A stretch of DNA of 30,928 bases, taken from assembly GCA_964384675.1 (NCBI GenBank), contig CAYLNK010000040.1, positions 1 through 30,928 on the forward strand. The letters run 5' to 3'. The translations under genes were made by a program, and so were the position numbers. Each line of letters opens with the position of its first letter. Positions within the stretch are counted from its first letter, which is position 1. The stretch is from CAYLNK01 sp964384675. Lineage in GTDB: Bacteria; Acidobacteriota; Thermoanaerobaculia; UBA5066. Under the pieces are notes generated by a model that searched no databases, was not told the DNA's origin, and saw nothing but the letters and a program-made list of their open reading frames with translations. Shown piece after piece: positions 22,300-30,058 of this stretch.

Positions 22300-22304
22300 G
22301 CCAC

Positions 22305-23477
22305 GTGCCGAGCGCGCCGCCGCCCCTCTTCACGCCGCGGTTCTTCCTCATGTGCGGCTACACGTTCACGGTCTTCCTGTCGCTCTTCCAGCTCTTGCCG
22401 ACGGCGCCGTACCGGATCCTGGAGCTGGGGGGGACGACGTTCCTGGCCGGGCTCTTCCTCGGCTTCCTCACCTACTCGTCGGCCCTGTCCGCCCCGTTCA
22501 CGGGCGCGCTCGTCGACCGGGTCGGGCGCCGGCGGGTGCTGATCGTCTCGAGCCTCGTCATCGCCGGCTTCGCGATCGCGTACGCGTTCACGACGAGCCC
22601 CCGTCTCCTGCTGGCGCTGGTCGTCGTGCACGGGATCTTCTGGTCCGGGCTCCTCTCGGCGTCCGCGGCGCACGTGACCAGCCTGATCCCGCCGAGCCGG
22701 CGGGCCGAGGGGCTGTCGTACTGGAGCCTCTCCACCGTGTTCGCCACGGCCGCCGCGCCGGCCCTCGGTCTCCTCATCTACCGCCGCGGTGGATGGACGT
22801 GGCTGTGCGGGTCGATCCTCGTCCTCGACCTGGTGATGGCCGCGATCGCGTACGCGCTGGAGGAGTCGGGGGGCGCCGCCGCGCACGCGCCGGCGCTGGG
22901 GCGTGACGGTCCGATCCTGGAGTGGCGCGTCTTCGCGGTCTCGCTCAGCCTCTTCGTCTGCAGCTTCGGGTACGGCGGCATCACCAGCTTCGTCGCGCTC
23001 GACGCCGAGAGGCACGGCATCGAGCCGCGCGCGATCTTCTTCGTCGTCTTCTCGGCCGCGGTCCTCGCGACCCGGCCTTTCGCGGGGCGGCTGGCCGACC
23101 GGATCGGCTATCGCCGGGTTCTGGTGCCGGGCTTCGTCCTCGTCTCCGCCGGCCTCGCCGCCCTGTCGCTCGCGACGACACGCGGCACGATGGCCGCCGC
23201 CGCGCTGGTCTTCGGGATCGGCTTCGGGAACCTCTACCCGATCTTCGTGGCGCACGTCATGCGGCACGTGCACGACGCCCGGCGCGGGGCCGCCTTCGGA
23301 GGGATCCTCGCCGCGTTCGACACGGGCATCGGGACGGGGTCGATCGCTCTCGGCTGGGTGATCGAGCGGCGCGGCTTCGCGGCGGCGTATGGCTTGGCGG
23401 CGTGCCTCTCGGCGCTCGCGGTTCCGGCGTTCCTGCTTCTGGATCGCTGGCTGCTCCGGGGGCGGGAGCAGGCCTGA
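22305..23477 (+). CDS. Major facilitator superfamily transporter
   Basis: Encodes 390 residues from GTG at 22305, a fitting start because about 12 residues then precede the first helix (FFLMCGYTFTVFLSLFQLL). Twelve hydrophobic segments are evident. The loop after helix 2 has the MFS signature GALVDRVGRRRVLI, and its mirror in the second half is GRLADRIGYRRVLV. It is an inner-membrane carrier, probably proton-coupled; the substrate is unknown, though efflux is common in this size class. Any further N-terminal extension would translate the antisense of tRNA-Glu and is rejected. There is no ribosome site; a long hairpin ends 5 bases before the start. The stop codon ends 2 bases before the antisense tRNA-Lys. 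Confidence 0.88.
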   Translation: MPSAPPPLFTPRFFLMCGYTFTVFLSLFQLLPTAPYRILELGGTTFLAGLFLGFLTYSSALSAPFTGALVDRVGRRRVLIVSSLVIAGFAIAYAFTTSPRLLLALVVVHGIFWSGLLSASAAHVTSLIPPSRRAEGLSYWSLSTVFATAAAPALGLLIYRRGGWTWLCGSILVLDLVMAAIAYALEESGGAAAHAPALGRDGPILEWRVFAVSLSLFVCSFGYGGITSFVALDAERHGIEPRAIFFVVFSAAVLATRPFAGRLADRIGYRRVLVPGFVLVSAGLAALSLATTRGTMAAAALVFGIGFGNLYPIFVAHVMRHVHDARRGAAFGGILAAFDTGIGTGSIALGWVIERRGFAAAYGLAACLSALAVPAFLLLDRWLLRGREQA

Positions 23478-23479
23478 AA

Positions 23480-23556
23480 TGGTGAGCCGTGTCGGACTCG
23501 AACCGACGACCCCCTGCTTAAAAGGCAGGTGCTCTAACCGACTGAGCTAACGGCCC
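23480..23556 (-). tRNA. tRNA-Lys (anticodon UUU)
   Basis: On the minus strand GGGCCGT pairs with ACGGCTC, the D-arm is GCTC...GAGC, the anticodon arm CCTGC-CTTTTAA-GCAGG carries TTT, the T-arm is GTCGG-TTCGAGT-CCGAC, and a 3' CCA is encoded (23480-23482). The first base is 23556. Confidence 0.96.
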
Positions 23557-23568
23557 GCCGAACCGCGA

Positions 23569-23574
23569 AGTCTA
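23569..23574 (-). promoter_or_regulatory. Likely -10 box of tRNA-Lys, overlapping the HIT gene stop
   Basis: TAGACT on the minus strand lies 12 bases before the mature tRNA 5' end and includes the TAG stop of the HIT-family gene. No good -35 element is seen. The tRNA may be transcribed from here or by read-through from the HIT gene. Confidence 0.35.
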
Positions 23575-24030
23575 GCCGATCCGCGGTCCGACGTGGGGTC
23601 GGATCAGGGCCGCCGTCTCCTCCAGGCGCCATCGGGGGGTCGGGCGGAGGAGCGGTCCCAGGGCGCGGCTCGACAGGCGTCCCAGCACCCGAAGGAGGTC
23701 GCTTCCCGCCCGCGGGACGACGTGGATGTGGACGTGCGGGATGGTCTGGTTCGCAGCTCTCCCGTCGTTCAGAAGGAGGTTCGCTCCGGCCGCCGGGAGG
23801 CCGGACAGCCGTTGAGCCACGAGGACTCTGACCGCGAGGTCGAAGAGCGACGCGTGGATCTCCCGGGGCAGCTCCTGAAGGAGCGTGGCGTGAGCCACGG
23901 GCACCACGAGGGCGTGGCCCCGCGACGCGGGACGGATGTCGAGGAACGCGAGACACGTTTCCTCCCGGGCCAGTACCGTTGCCGGCGCCGCCGACGCGGC
24001 GATCGCGCAGAAGACGCAATCCCGAGCCAC
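23572..24030 (-). CDS. HIT-family nucleotide-binding hydrolase
   Basis: Encodes 152 residues from GTG at 24030, which places the typical CVFC pair (Cys5, Cys8) at the N-terminus; a GTG at 24060 is an alternative. The histidine triad is HVHIHVVP (His99, His101, His103), and ASRGHALVVPVAH and LLLNDGRAANQTIPH are the usual flanking segments. HIT proteins of this Fhit/HinT-like type hydrolyse dinucleoside polyphosphates or AMP-linked phosphoramidates in the cytosol. The ~40-residue C-terminal extension after the triad is somewhat long. It is divergent from the NTF2-like gene, and a GAGAAT box and GGGGAGA both lie just upstream. Confidence 0.9.
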   Translation of the reverse strand: MARDCVFCAIAASAAPATVLAREETCLAFLDIRPASRGHALVVPVAHATLLQELPREIHASLFDLAVRVLVAQRLSGLPAAGANLLLNDGRAANQTIPHVHIHVVPRAGSDLLRVLGRLSSRALGPLLRPTPRWRLEETAALIRPHVGPRIG

Positions 24031-24080
24031 GCCTACATTCTCCCCGTACACTGGGGCCACGTCGCCCGGATGGAGGACCC

Positions 24081-24674
24081 ATGCGCAGACCGACCGCCCC
24101 CGCCCTCGGGCTCGTCCTGCTCCTCGTGGACGCCAGCGGAACCGCTCAGCAGGCCGCTCCGGCCACGCCGTCCCAGGCTGAGGGCGGCACGATCCGGGTG
24201 GCGGTCCAGCCGCCGCGCCCCGGGGACGTGGCGTCGATCGACGGCATGATGAAGGCCTTCTACGACGTGATCAGCGGGCCCGCGGGCGCGCCGCGCGAGT
24301 GGGGTCGGGACCGGACGCTCTACATTCCCGGCGTCCGCTTCGTGGCGATCGGAGTCGAGAAGGACGGCAGGGTCCGGCCGCGCGTGATGAGTCACCAGGA
24401 GTTCGTCGAAGCCACGGATCCCGGCTTCGTGAAGGAGGGCTTCTACGAGCGCGAGGTCCACCGCACCACCTGGCGCTTCGGGAGCATCGCGCATGTCCTC
24501 TCGACGTACGAGTCGCGGCGTGCGCCGGACGGTCCGGTGACCGGGCGGGGCGTCAACAGCGTCGAGCTTCACCACGACGGCCAGCGCTGGTGGATCTCGT
24601 CGGCGCAGTGGGACGAGGAGCGCCCGGGGAACCCGCTGCCGAAAGACTTGCTCCCTCCCCGCCAGGAACCTTGA
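24081..24674 (+). CDS. Exported NTF2-like protein of unknown function
   Basis: Encodes 197 residues from ATG at 24081 with GGAGG 6 bases upstream. Residues 1-22 are a signal peptide ending in SGTAQQ, followed by a short low-complexity linker. The mature part matches a conserved SnoaL/NTF2-like pattern: DVASIDGMMKAFYDVISGPA, REWGRDRTLYIPGVRF, GFYEREVHRTTWRFGSIAHV and STYESRR, then RGVNSVELHHDGQRWWISSA. The fold is a cone that binds a small molecule; whether it is an enzyme is unknown. The expected location is periplasmic or extracellular. TACATT/TACACT at ~24034-24052 are -10 candidates. Confidence 0.82.
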   Translation: MRRPTAPALGLVLLLVDASGTAQQAAPATPSQAEGGTIRVAVQPPRPGDVASIDGMMKAFYDVISGPAGAPREWGRDRTLYIPGVRFVAIGVEKDGRVRPRVMSHQEFVEATDPGFVKEGFYEREVHRTTWRFGSIAHVLSTYESRRAPDGPVTGRGVNSVELHHDGQRWWISSAQWDEERPGNPLPKDLLPPRQEP

Positions 24675-24809
24675 CCGAAGGAATCCCGTCAAGAAGGGTC
24701 AGGTCTTTCAGGCCGCGATCCGCAGCCGCGAGCAGGCCTGATCGATGGCGGTACCGAGAGAGCGGAAGGGCGCGGGAAGCCCTGGCGCGCCGGGTGGAGC
24801 GGCCGTGGC

Positions 24810-25350
24810 GATGACGGAGTGCGAAGGCACGACGCCCTGAGCGAGGACCCGCGTGCGGAGCCGACGCGACCGACGTCGAGGTTCTCGCGGATGATCTCCT
24901 CGAACAGGATCCGGCCCGAGACGGAAAACAGCTCGATCTGCGGGATCGACAGGTCGTATCGGTAACCCGCTCGACGGTCCGTCGTGGTACTGGTTGACCA
25001 TCGCCGTGCTGGGCACGAGCCACGGATACGTCGCGCCCGTCGCCGGGTTCCGTCGCTTGACCGTCCGAGAGACCCGCGCCTTCTCCCGGGCCCTCCGATG
25101 AGCAGGACGCCCTCCTCGCCCTCGAACCGCCGACGAAGCGCGCCCGCCAGGTCGTCCTTCCTTTGGCCCTTCTCGTACGTCAGGAGGGGAACACCGTGCT
25201 CCTGGCGAACGTCTCGAGCGTGTCGATGAACGCCTTGCTGATCGGATCCATGAGCACCGACGAGGCGGATCGGTTGCCCCGGTGATTCACGAGGCACGAC
25301 GCCACGCCGGCGTCCGTCTGGAGACGCGGTACGTAGGCGTTCAGGTACAT
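24810..25350 (-). pseudogene. Fossil of a widespread bacterial protein family, frameshifted and internally deleted
   Basis: On the minus strand, family-like protein text appears in different frames in the right order. ATG at 25350 gives MYLNAYVPRLQTDAGVAS and RSASSVLMDPISKAFIDTLE. Another frame then gives HGVPLLTYEKGQRKDD and RFEGEEGVLLIG. A further frame has KRRNPATGATYPWLVPSTAM, followed by a jump to DRRAGYRYDLSIPQIELFS and FEEIIRENLDVGR, then RLRTRVLAQGVVPS. I recognise this as a large, often multicopy family known to me only as hypothetical proteins, normally ~400 residues or more. Here there are at least four frameshifts, a middle deletion of perhaps 100 codons (between MVNQY and DRRAGY) and a missing C-terminus. 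The flanks 24675-24809 and 25351-25570 hold no gene I can support. Confidence 0.75.
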
Positions 25351-25570
25351 CCGGTCGATCCCCGCACGGGACCCGCTCTTCGTCCTTCCACGTCACGAGC
25401 GCTCGGTCGTCGAGCCGGTAGGGAGGGCGGGCCCCCAGCGACCTCGAGTACGGGGCGGGGACCCGCTCTCGGGCCCTCGCGACGCCTCGAATCTCCGGTC
25501 CGTGGCGCTCGCAACGCGGCTCCGCCGCCTTTTCGGACGGGCTCCCAGTCAAGTCCCGCCTGGCGTCCGG

Positions 25571-26893
25571 TCAGACGCCGATCCAGTGGTCGAGGAGCGT
25601 CCCCGGCCGCACGATCGTCTCCTCCCGCCTCGCCCCGGTGGAGAGGAGCGCGACCTTGGCGCCCGCCGCCTTCTCCAGCGCGGCGACGTAGGCCCTCGCC
25701 TTCTCGGGCAGGGCGTCGAACGAGTCGATGCCGGCGATGCTCGTCTTCCAGCCGGGATACGTCTCCAGGACGGGCACCGCGCGGGCGTAGAGGTCCGCGC
25801 GGGCGGGGATCTCGTTGACCCGCTGCCCGTCGATCTCGTACGCGACCGCGATCTTCACCTCGTCCTGGTCGTCCAGGACGTCGAGCTTCGTCAGCGCGAA
25901 GCCGTCGATCCCGGCGATGCGGACCGACGTCCGCGCGACGACGGCGTCGAACCAGCCGACCCGCCGCGGACGCCCGGTGACGGTGCCGAACTCGTTCCCG
26001 CGCTTCCGGATCGCTTCGCCGATCCCGTCGTGGAGCTCGGTGGGGAACGGGCCGGAGCCGACCCGGGTGGTGTACGCCTTCACGACGCCGACGATCGTCC
26101 CGAGCACGGACGGCGCGATTCCCAGGCCGGTCGCCGCGCCGCCCGCGGCGCACGAGGACGACGTCACGAACGGGTAGGTGCCGTGGTCCACGTCGAGCAT
26201 GACGGCCTGCGCGCCCTCGCACAGGAGCTTGGCGCCGCCCAGGAGCCGCTCGTGGATCAGGACGCTGGTGTCGGTGACGTGCGCCCGCAGGCGCTCGCCG
26301 CAGGCGATGTACTCGGCCAGCGTGGCATCGACGTCCGGGACGGGACACCCGTAGAAGTGCTGGAGGACGGCGGCGTGGTGGGTTAGGAGCGGCCGCGCCA
26401 GGGAAACGAAGCGATCCCCGTCGATCAGGTCCGCCATGCGGATCCCGGTGCGGTTCGCCTTCGTCTCGTAGGCAGGGCCGATGCCCCGGGACGTGGTCCC
26501 GATGTTGGCGCCCGCCAGCGCCTTCTCACGCGCGCCGTCCAGGAGGGCGTGCGTCGGAAGGATGACGTGCGCCCGGTCCGAGATCCTGAGGTTGTCGCCG
26601 ATGGCGATCCCGGCCGCCCGCAGGCTGTCGATCTCGGTGAGGAGGGCGCGCGGGTCGACCACGAGGCCGTTCCCGATGATGTTCAGCACGTCCCTCCGGC
26701 AGATCCCCGAGGGGACGAGCCGAAGGGCGAAGTGACGGTCCTCGAACTTGACGGTGTGTCCGGCGTTGTGCCCGCCCTGGTAGCGCGCCACGAGATCGAA
26801 GCGGGGCGAGATCAGGTCCACGACCTTTCCCTTCCCCTCGTCACCCCACTGGCCGCCGACGACGGCGAGCGCCTGTCCCTTCGGTTGTCTCAC
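25571..26893 (-). CDS. purA: Adenylosuccinate synthetase
   Basis: Encodes 440 residues, about the usual 430. It joins IMP and aspartate using GTP, the first committed step to AMP, in the cytosol. The N-terminal GTP loop is GDEGKGK (residues 17-23), followed by YQGGHNAGHTV, GNGLVVDP, GTTSRGIGPAYETKANRTGI, LCEGAQAVMLDVDHGTYPFV, TRVGSGPFPTEL and RPRRVGWFD. All are hallmarks of the enzyme. The start is GTG at 26893; there is no ribosome site, but TAGAAT lies only 6 bases upstream, consistent with a leaderless mRNA. It is divergent from hutH across 40 bp. Confidence 0.97.
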   Translation of the reverse strand: MRQPKGQALAVVGGQWGDEGKGKVVDLISPRFDLVARYQGGHNAGHTVKFEDRHFALRLVPSGICRRDVLNIIGNGLVVDPRALLTEIDSLRAAGIAIGDNLRISDRAHVILPTHALLDGAREKALAGANIGTTSRGIGPAYETKANRTGIRMADLIDGDRFVSLARPLLTHHAAVLQHFYGCPVPDVDATLAEYIACGERLRAHVTDTSVLIHERLLGGAKLLCEGAQAVMLDVDHGTYPFVTSSSCAAGGAATGLGIAPSVLGTIVGVVKAYTTRVGSGPFPTELHDGIGEAIRKRGNEFGTVTGRPRRVGWFDAVVARTSVRIAGIDGFALTKLDVLDDQDEVKIAVAYEIDGQRVNEIPARADLYARAVPVLETYPGWKTSIAGIDSFDALPEKARAYVAALEKAAGAKVALLSTGARREETIVRPGTLLDHWIGV

Positions 26894-26899
26894 TGCCGG

Positions 26900-26924
26900 A
26901 TTCTAGCCGAGCGGGTGCGAGAAT
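26900..26924. promoter_or_regulatory. Divergent promoter region for purA and hutH
   Basis: TAGAAT (minus strand, 26900-26905) ends 6 bases before the purA GTG. GAGAAT (plus strand, 26919-26924) ends 9 bases before the hutH ATG. These distances would place transcription starts at or next to the start codons. No ribosome sites are present. The -10 assignment rests on sequence resemblance only. Confidence 0.45.
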
Positions 26925-26933
26925 CCGCGTCCC

Positions 26934-28466
26934 ATGACCGACCCGCTCTCACTGACCGGAGATGCCCTTTCGCTCGACGACCTCGTGGACGTCGCCGACC
27001 ACGGCCGTTTCGCCGTCCTCTCGCCGGAGGCCGCACGCCGGGTGGACGCCTCCCGCGCCGTCATCGACCGCGCGGTGCGCGAGAACCGGGTCGTGTACGG
27101 CATCACCACCGGCTTCGGGAAGTTCGCCGACGTCGTCATCCCGCCCGACCACCTGCGGGACCTGCAGGCGAACCTGGTGCGCAGCCACGCGGCGGGCGTG
27201 GGAGAGGCGCTGCCGTCCCGGGTGGTGCGGGCGCTCATGCTGCTCCGCGCGAACTGCCTGGCGAAGGGCTTCTCGGGGGTTCGCCGGGAGACGCTGGAGA
27301 CGGTCCTCCGCATGCTGGAGTCCGGGATCCACCCGATCGTCCCGGCTCAGGGCTCGGTGGGCGCGTCCGGGGACCTCGCGCCGCTCGCGCACCTGGCCCG
27401 CGCGGTGATCGGCGAGGGCGACGTGGAGCTCCGCGGTCGCCGGATGCCGGCCGCGGAGGCGCTCTCCGCGGCCGGGATCTCGCCGGTCGTCCTGGAGGCG
27501 AAAGAGGGGCTGGCGCTGATCAACGGCACGCAGCTCACGACCGCGGTCGGGGGGCTCGCGCTGGCGCGGCTCCTGTCGCTCCTGAAGGCGGCGGACCTGA
27601 TCGCCGCTCTCACGCTCGACGTCCTGAAGGGGACCGACGCGGCGTTCGACCCGCGGATCCACGCGGCGCGGCCGCACCCGGGCCAGGCGGCCTCGGCGGC
27701 GAACCTCCGCCTCCTGCTTTCGGGCTCGCCCCTAAGGGAGAGCCACCGCGGCTGCGGCAGCGTGCAGGACGCCTACGCGCTCCGCTGCGCGCCGCAGGTG
27801 CACGGCACCGTGCGCGACGCGGCGGCGCACGCGCGGCGCGTCGTCACGATCGAGATGAACTCGGCCACCGACAACCCGATGGTGTTCGCGGAGGGAGAGG
27901 ACGGCGACGGGGAGCTGATCTCCGGCGGCAACTTCCACGCCGCGCCGGTCGCGCTGGTCTTCGACCTCCTGACCGCCGCCGCCACCGATCTGGCGTCGAT
28001 CTCCGAGCGCCGCATCGAGCGGCTCGTGAACCCGTCGCTGTCGGGCGACCTGCCGGCCTTCCTGGTGACCGAGGGCGGTCTCCACTCAGGCTTCATGATG
28101 ATCCACGTGACGGCCGCGGCGCTGGTGTCCGAGTCGAAGGCCGGCTCCTTTCCCGCGTCGGTGGACTCGATCCCGACGTCGGCCGGAAAGGAGGACCACG
28201 TCTCGATGGGGCCGATCGCCGCGCGGAAGCTGGCGCGGAACGTGGCGAACCTGGAGTACGTGCTCGGCATCGAGCTCCTCGCCGCCGCGCAGGCGCTGGA
28301 CCTTCGTCGCCCTCTGCGCTCGTCGGAGCCCCTCGAGGCGCTCCACGCGCGCCTCCGAGAGGCAGTCGCGTTCTGGGACGGCGATCGCTACTCGGCCGGG
28401 GACCTGGAAGCAGCGCGCTCGCTCGTCGCCTCGGGCCTGGATGATCTGCTCGCGCCGCTCGAGTAG
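26934..28466 (+). CDS. hutH: Histidine ammonia-lyase
   Basis: Encodes 510 residues, the usual length. It removes ammonia from histidine to give urocanate, the first step of histidine use. The self-made MIO cofactor arises from Ala144-Ser145-Gly146 in GSVGASGDLAPLAHLA. Other hallmarks are YGITTGFGKFADV, VRSHAAGVGEALP, LINGTQ, QDAYALRCAPQVHG, EMNSATDNPM and SGGNFHA. KEDHVSMG near residue 420 carries the glutamate typical of histidine-type rather than phenylalanine/tyrosine-type lyases. Urocanase and other hut genes are not adjacent, so a related aromatic amino acid lyase or mutase role is not fully excluded. It converges on the SGNH hydrolase gene with a 15-base gap. Confidence 0.93.
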   Translation: MTDPLSLTGDALSLDDLVDVADHGRFAVLSPEAARRVDASRAVIDRAVRENRVVYGITTGFGKFADVVIPPDHLRDLQANLVRSHAAGVGEALPSRVVRALMLLRANCLAKGFSGVRRETLETVLRMLESGIHPIVPAQGSVGASGDLAPLAHLARAVIGEGDVELRGRRMPAAEALSAAGISPVVLEAKEGLALINGTQLTTAVGGLALARLLSLLKAADLIAALTLDVLKGTDAAFDPRIHAARPHPGQAASAANLRLLLSGSPLRESHRGCGSVQDAYALRCAPQVHGTVRDAAAHARRVVTIEMNSATDNPMVFAEGEDGDGELISGGNFHAAPVALVFDLLTAAATDLASISERRIERLVNPSLSGDLPAFLVTEGGLHSGFMMIHVTAAALVSESKAGSFPASVDSIPTSAGKEDHVSMGPIAARKLARNVANLEYVLGIELLAAAQALDLRRPLRSSEPLEALHARLREAVAFWDGDRYSAGDLEAARSLVASGLDDLLAPLE

Positions 28467-28481
28467 AGGCCAGGCGCCCCC

Positions 28482-29534
28482 CTACCGCCGGCGCGGCTCC
28501 TTCGGAATCAGGTCCTTCGCCACCAGGGCGTCGCGAAGCACCGTGAACGCGAGCCTGTTCCCTTCGGCGTTCCAGTGGGAGTCGCGCTCGATGTAGAGCG
28601 ACTCGGCCGCGTGCCTGCGGAACTCGGGCAGCAGGTCGACGCACGAGACGCGCAGCTCGCCGCAGAGCTCCGCCATGCGCTCCTGCGGAAGGCTGCTGGT
28701 CAGCGTGGAGCGCGAGACCTCCAGTCCGACCGCCCGGTAGAACTCGAAGTGGTCGTCGTTGACCTGGGTCGTCGGGGGAAAGACGGCGATGACCAGCTTG
28801 GCCCCGATCGAGTCGGAGATCTCCTTCACCTGCTTCAGGACCTCGCGGTTGCGGCTCCACGCCCGGTCCACCCCTGGAGCGTTCATGAGGACGTTCACCG
28901 TCATGTGGTCCGGGTGAACCGCCGCGACCTCGAGGATGTAAGGGTTGATCGGACGCAGCCGTTCGGGTCCCGTGAAGCGGGTCCGGCTCGGGTCCTTCAG
29001 GGCCGGTGCCGACCATCGCCGGTAGCGCGTGTGCAGCTGCGAGACGACCTTCCGGAGAGCGATCACCAGGTAGGACCGGCTGCCCAGGCCGCCCAGGAAA
29101 TAGGTGGGCTCGCCGGACTCCATCGTGTAGAGGGTATTGGTCAGGTCGTTGCCGACGAAGTAGTTGAGGAGGATCAGGTCCGGCTCGTAGGGGACTCCGA
29201 ACTGCCGGAGGCGCAGCAGGTAGTCGAGCGGACCGGTGCCCGGCACGGCCAGGTTCAGGGTCTCCACGCCGTGGCTCCTCAGGAACCCGGCCAGGAGCTC
29301 GCAGGCGCGGCCGTCTCCGCCCGGGCTGAACGAGTCTCCCAGGATCAGGGCCCGCTTCCCGGCGGGATCCTGCTTGCGGAGCCAGCGGGCCCGCTCGTAG
29401 GCCTCGGTCCTGGGGAAGCCCAGCCTCAGGCAGATCTCCGTCAGGCCGCCGCCGACGACGAGCGCGTACAGCAGGAAGAGGGCGGAACGCAGGAGCCAGA
29501 GGGCCCGCTTCCGGGCCGTTCCGAGAGAACGCAT
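28482..29534 (-). CDS. Membrane-anchored SGNH/GDSL-family hydrolase
   Basis: Encodes 350 residues from ATG at 29534 with GGGAGG upstream. Residues ~10-35 (ALWLLRSALFLLYALVVGGG) form one membrane anchor, leaving the rest outside the cytosol. The SGNH blocks are present: ILGDSFSPGG with nucleophile Ser68, NLAVPGTGPLDYLL (Gly), YFVGNDLTN (Asn129) and ERDSHWNAEGNRL with the Asp318/His320 pair. DSHWN is the form typical of cell-envelope sugar O-acetyl transferases and esterases (AlgX/AlgJ- or OAT-like). It may deacetylate or acetylate an exopolysaccharide or lipid-linked sugar. It lies 32 bases downstream of a small membrane-protein gene in the same direction. Confidence 0.85.
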   Translation of the reverse strand: MRSLGTARKRALWLLRSALFLLYALVVGGGLTEICLRLGFPRTEAYERARWLRKQDPAGKRALILGDSFSPGGDGRACELLAGFLRSHGVETLNLAVPGTGPLDYLLRLRQFGVPYEPDLILLNYFVGNDLTNTLYTMESGEPTYFLGGLGSRSYLVIALRKVVSQLHTRYRRWSAPALKDPSRTRFTGPERLRPINPYILEVAAVHPDHMTVNVLMNAPGVDRAWSRNREVLKQVKEISDSIGAKLVIAVFPPTTQVNDDHFEFYRAVGLEVSRSTLTSSLPQERMAELCGELRVSCVDLLPEFRRHAAESLYIERDSHWNAEGNRLAFTVLRDALVAKDLIPKEPRRR

Positions 29535-29566
29535 GGGAGTGCCTCCCGTGGGGGACGGCGGTCGCA

Positions 29567-30058
29567 TCAGGCAGCCCGGGCCGACGAGGCAGCCCCCGTG
29601 CTCGTCCGCAGGAGGTCCACCACGGGGCGGTGCACGTAGAGCGTGGCGTAGTAGAGCGGCGAGAGGAGCGAGCCCGAGCCGTCGAAAGTGGGAAGAAACG
29701 TGTACCGGTAGAGGGGTCTGCCGCAGGCCGTCTCGAAGAGGAAGCGGTTCAGGATCACCTCGAGCACCGGTCCGGTCACCATCAGGAAGGCGAGGCGCAG
29801 GGCCACGCGCCAGCGGTCCGGAAGCCGGTCCGTGCGGAGCCACCGGTCGAAGCCGAACGTGAACGGCGTGATCAGGACGAAGGCGAGGAGCCAGACGACG
29901 GGCGAGGTGATGCCGGAGAAGACCGGGACGATCTCGTAGCGCCAGAGCCGGAGTCCCAGCGCGAGGAACGCCAGCCCGCCGAGCACCTCGCAGGCGATCC
30001 ACGCCAGAGACGCCGCGGCACATGCTGCGACGAACCGGAGGAGGTCGCGCCGGGTCAT
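29567..30058 (-). CDS. Four-helix membrane protein of unknown function
   Basis: Encodes 163 residues from ATG at 30058, overlapping the ATPase stop by 4 bp (ATGA). The longer open frame upstream lies within the ATPase gene and reads as Arg/Pro-rich noise. The hydrophobic segments are LLRFVAACAAASLAWIACEVL, IVPVFSGITSPVVWLLAFVLI, LRLAFLMVTGPVLEVILNRFL and the amphipathic LLSPLYYATLYVHRPVVDLL. Conserved-looking polar text within the membrane region (GPVLEVILNRFLFETACGRPL, split by family here) resembles the small putative permease-type membrane proteins, but I cannot assign a family. Its neighbours suggest an envelope role. Confidence 0.7.
   Translation of the reverse strand: MTRRDLLRFVAACAAASLAWIACEVLGGLAFLALGLRLWRYEIVPVFSGITSPVVWLLAFVLITPFTFGFDRWLRTDRLPDRWRVALRLAFLMVTGPVLEVILNRFLFETACGRPLYRYTFLPTFDGSGSLLSPLYYATLYVHRPVVDLLRTSTGAASSARAA

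Noticed and set aside
22131..22304. N-terminal extension of the MFS protein beginning MVPPEGFEPSI
   Set aside because: This peptide is the well-known false translation of the antisense of a tRNA gene (tRNA-Glu here).
24689..25552. 287-codon minus-strand frame as an intact gene
   Set aside because: Only two stretches of it match the recognisable family; the connecting parts match in other frames, so it is a frame through a pseudogene.
26934..28466. A tyrosine or phenylalanine ammonia-lyase in place of histidine ammonia-lyase
   Set aside because: The KEDHVSMG segment and RPHPGQ/QDAYALRC text are of the histidine type, although absent hut neighbours leave slight doubt.
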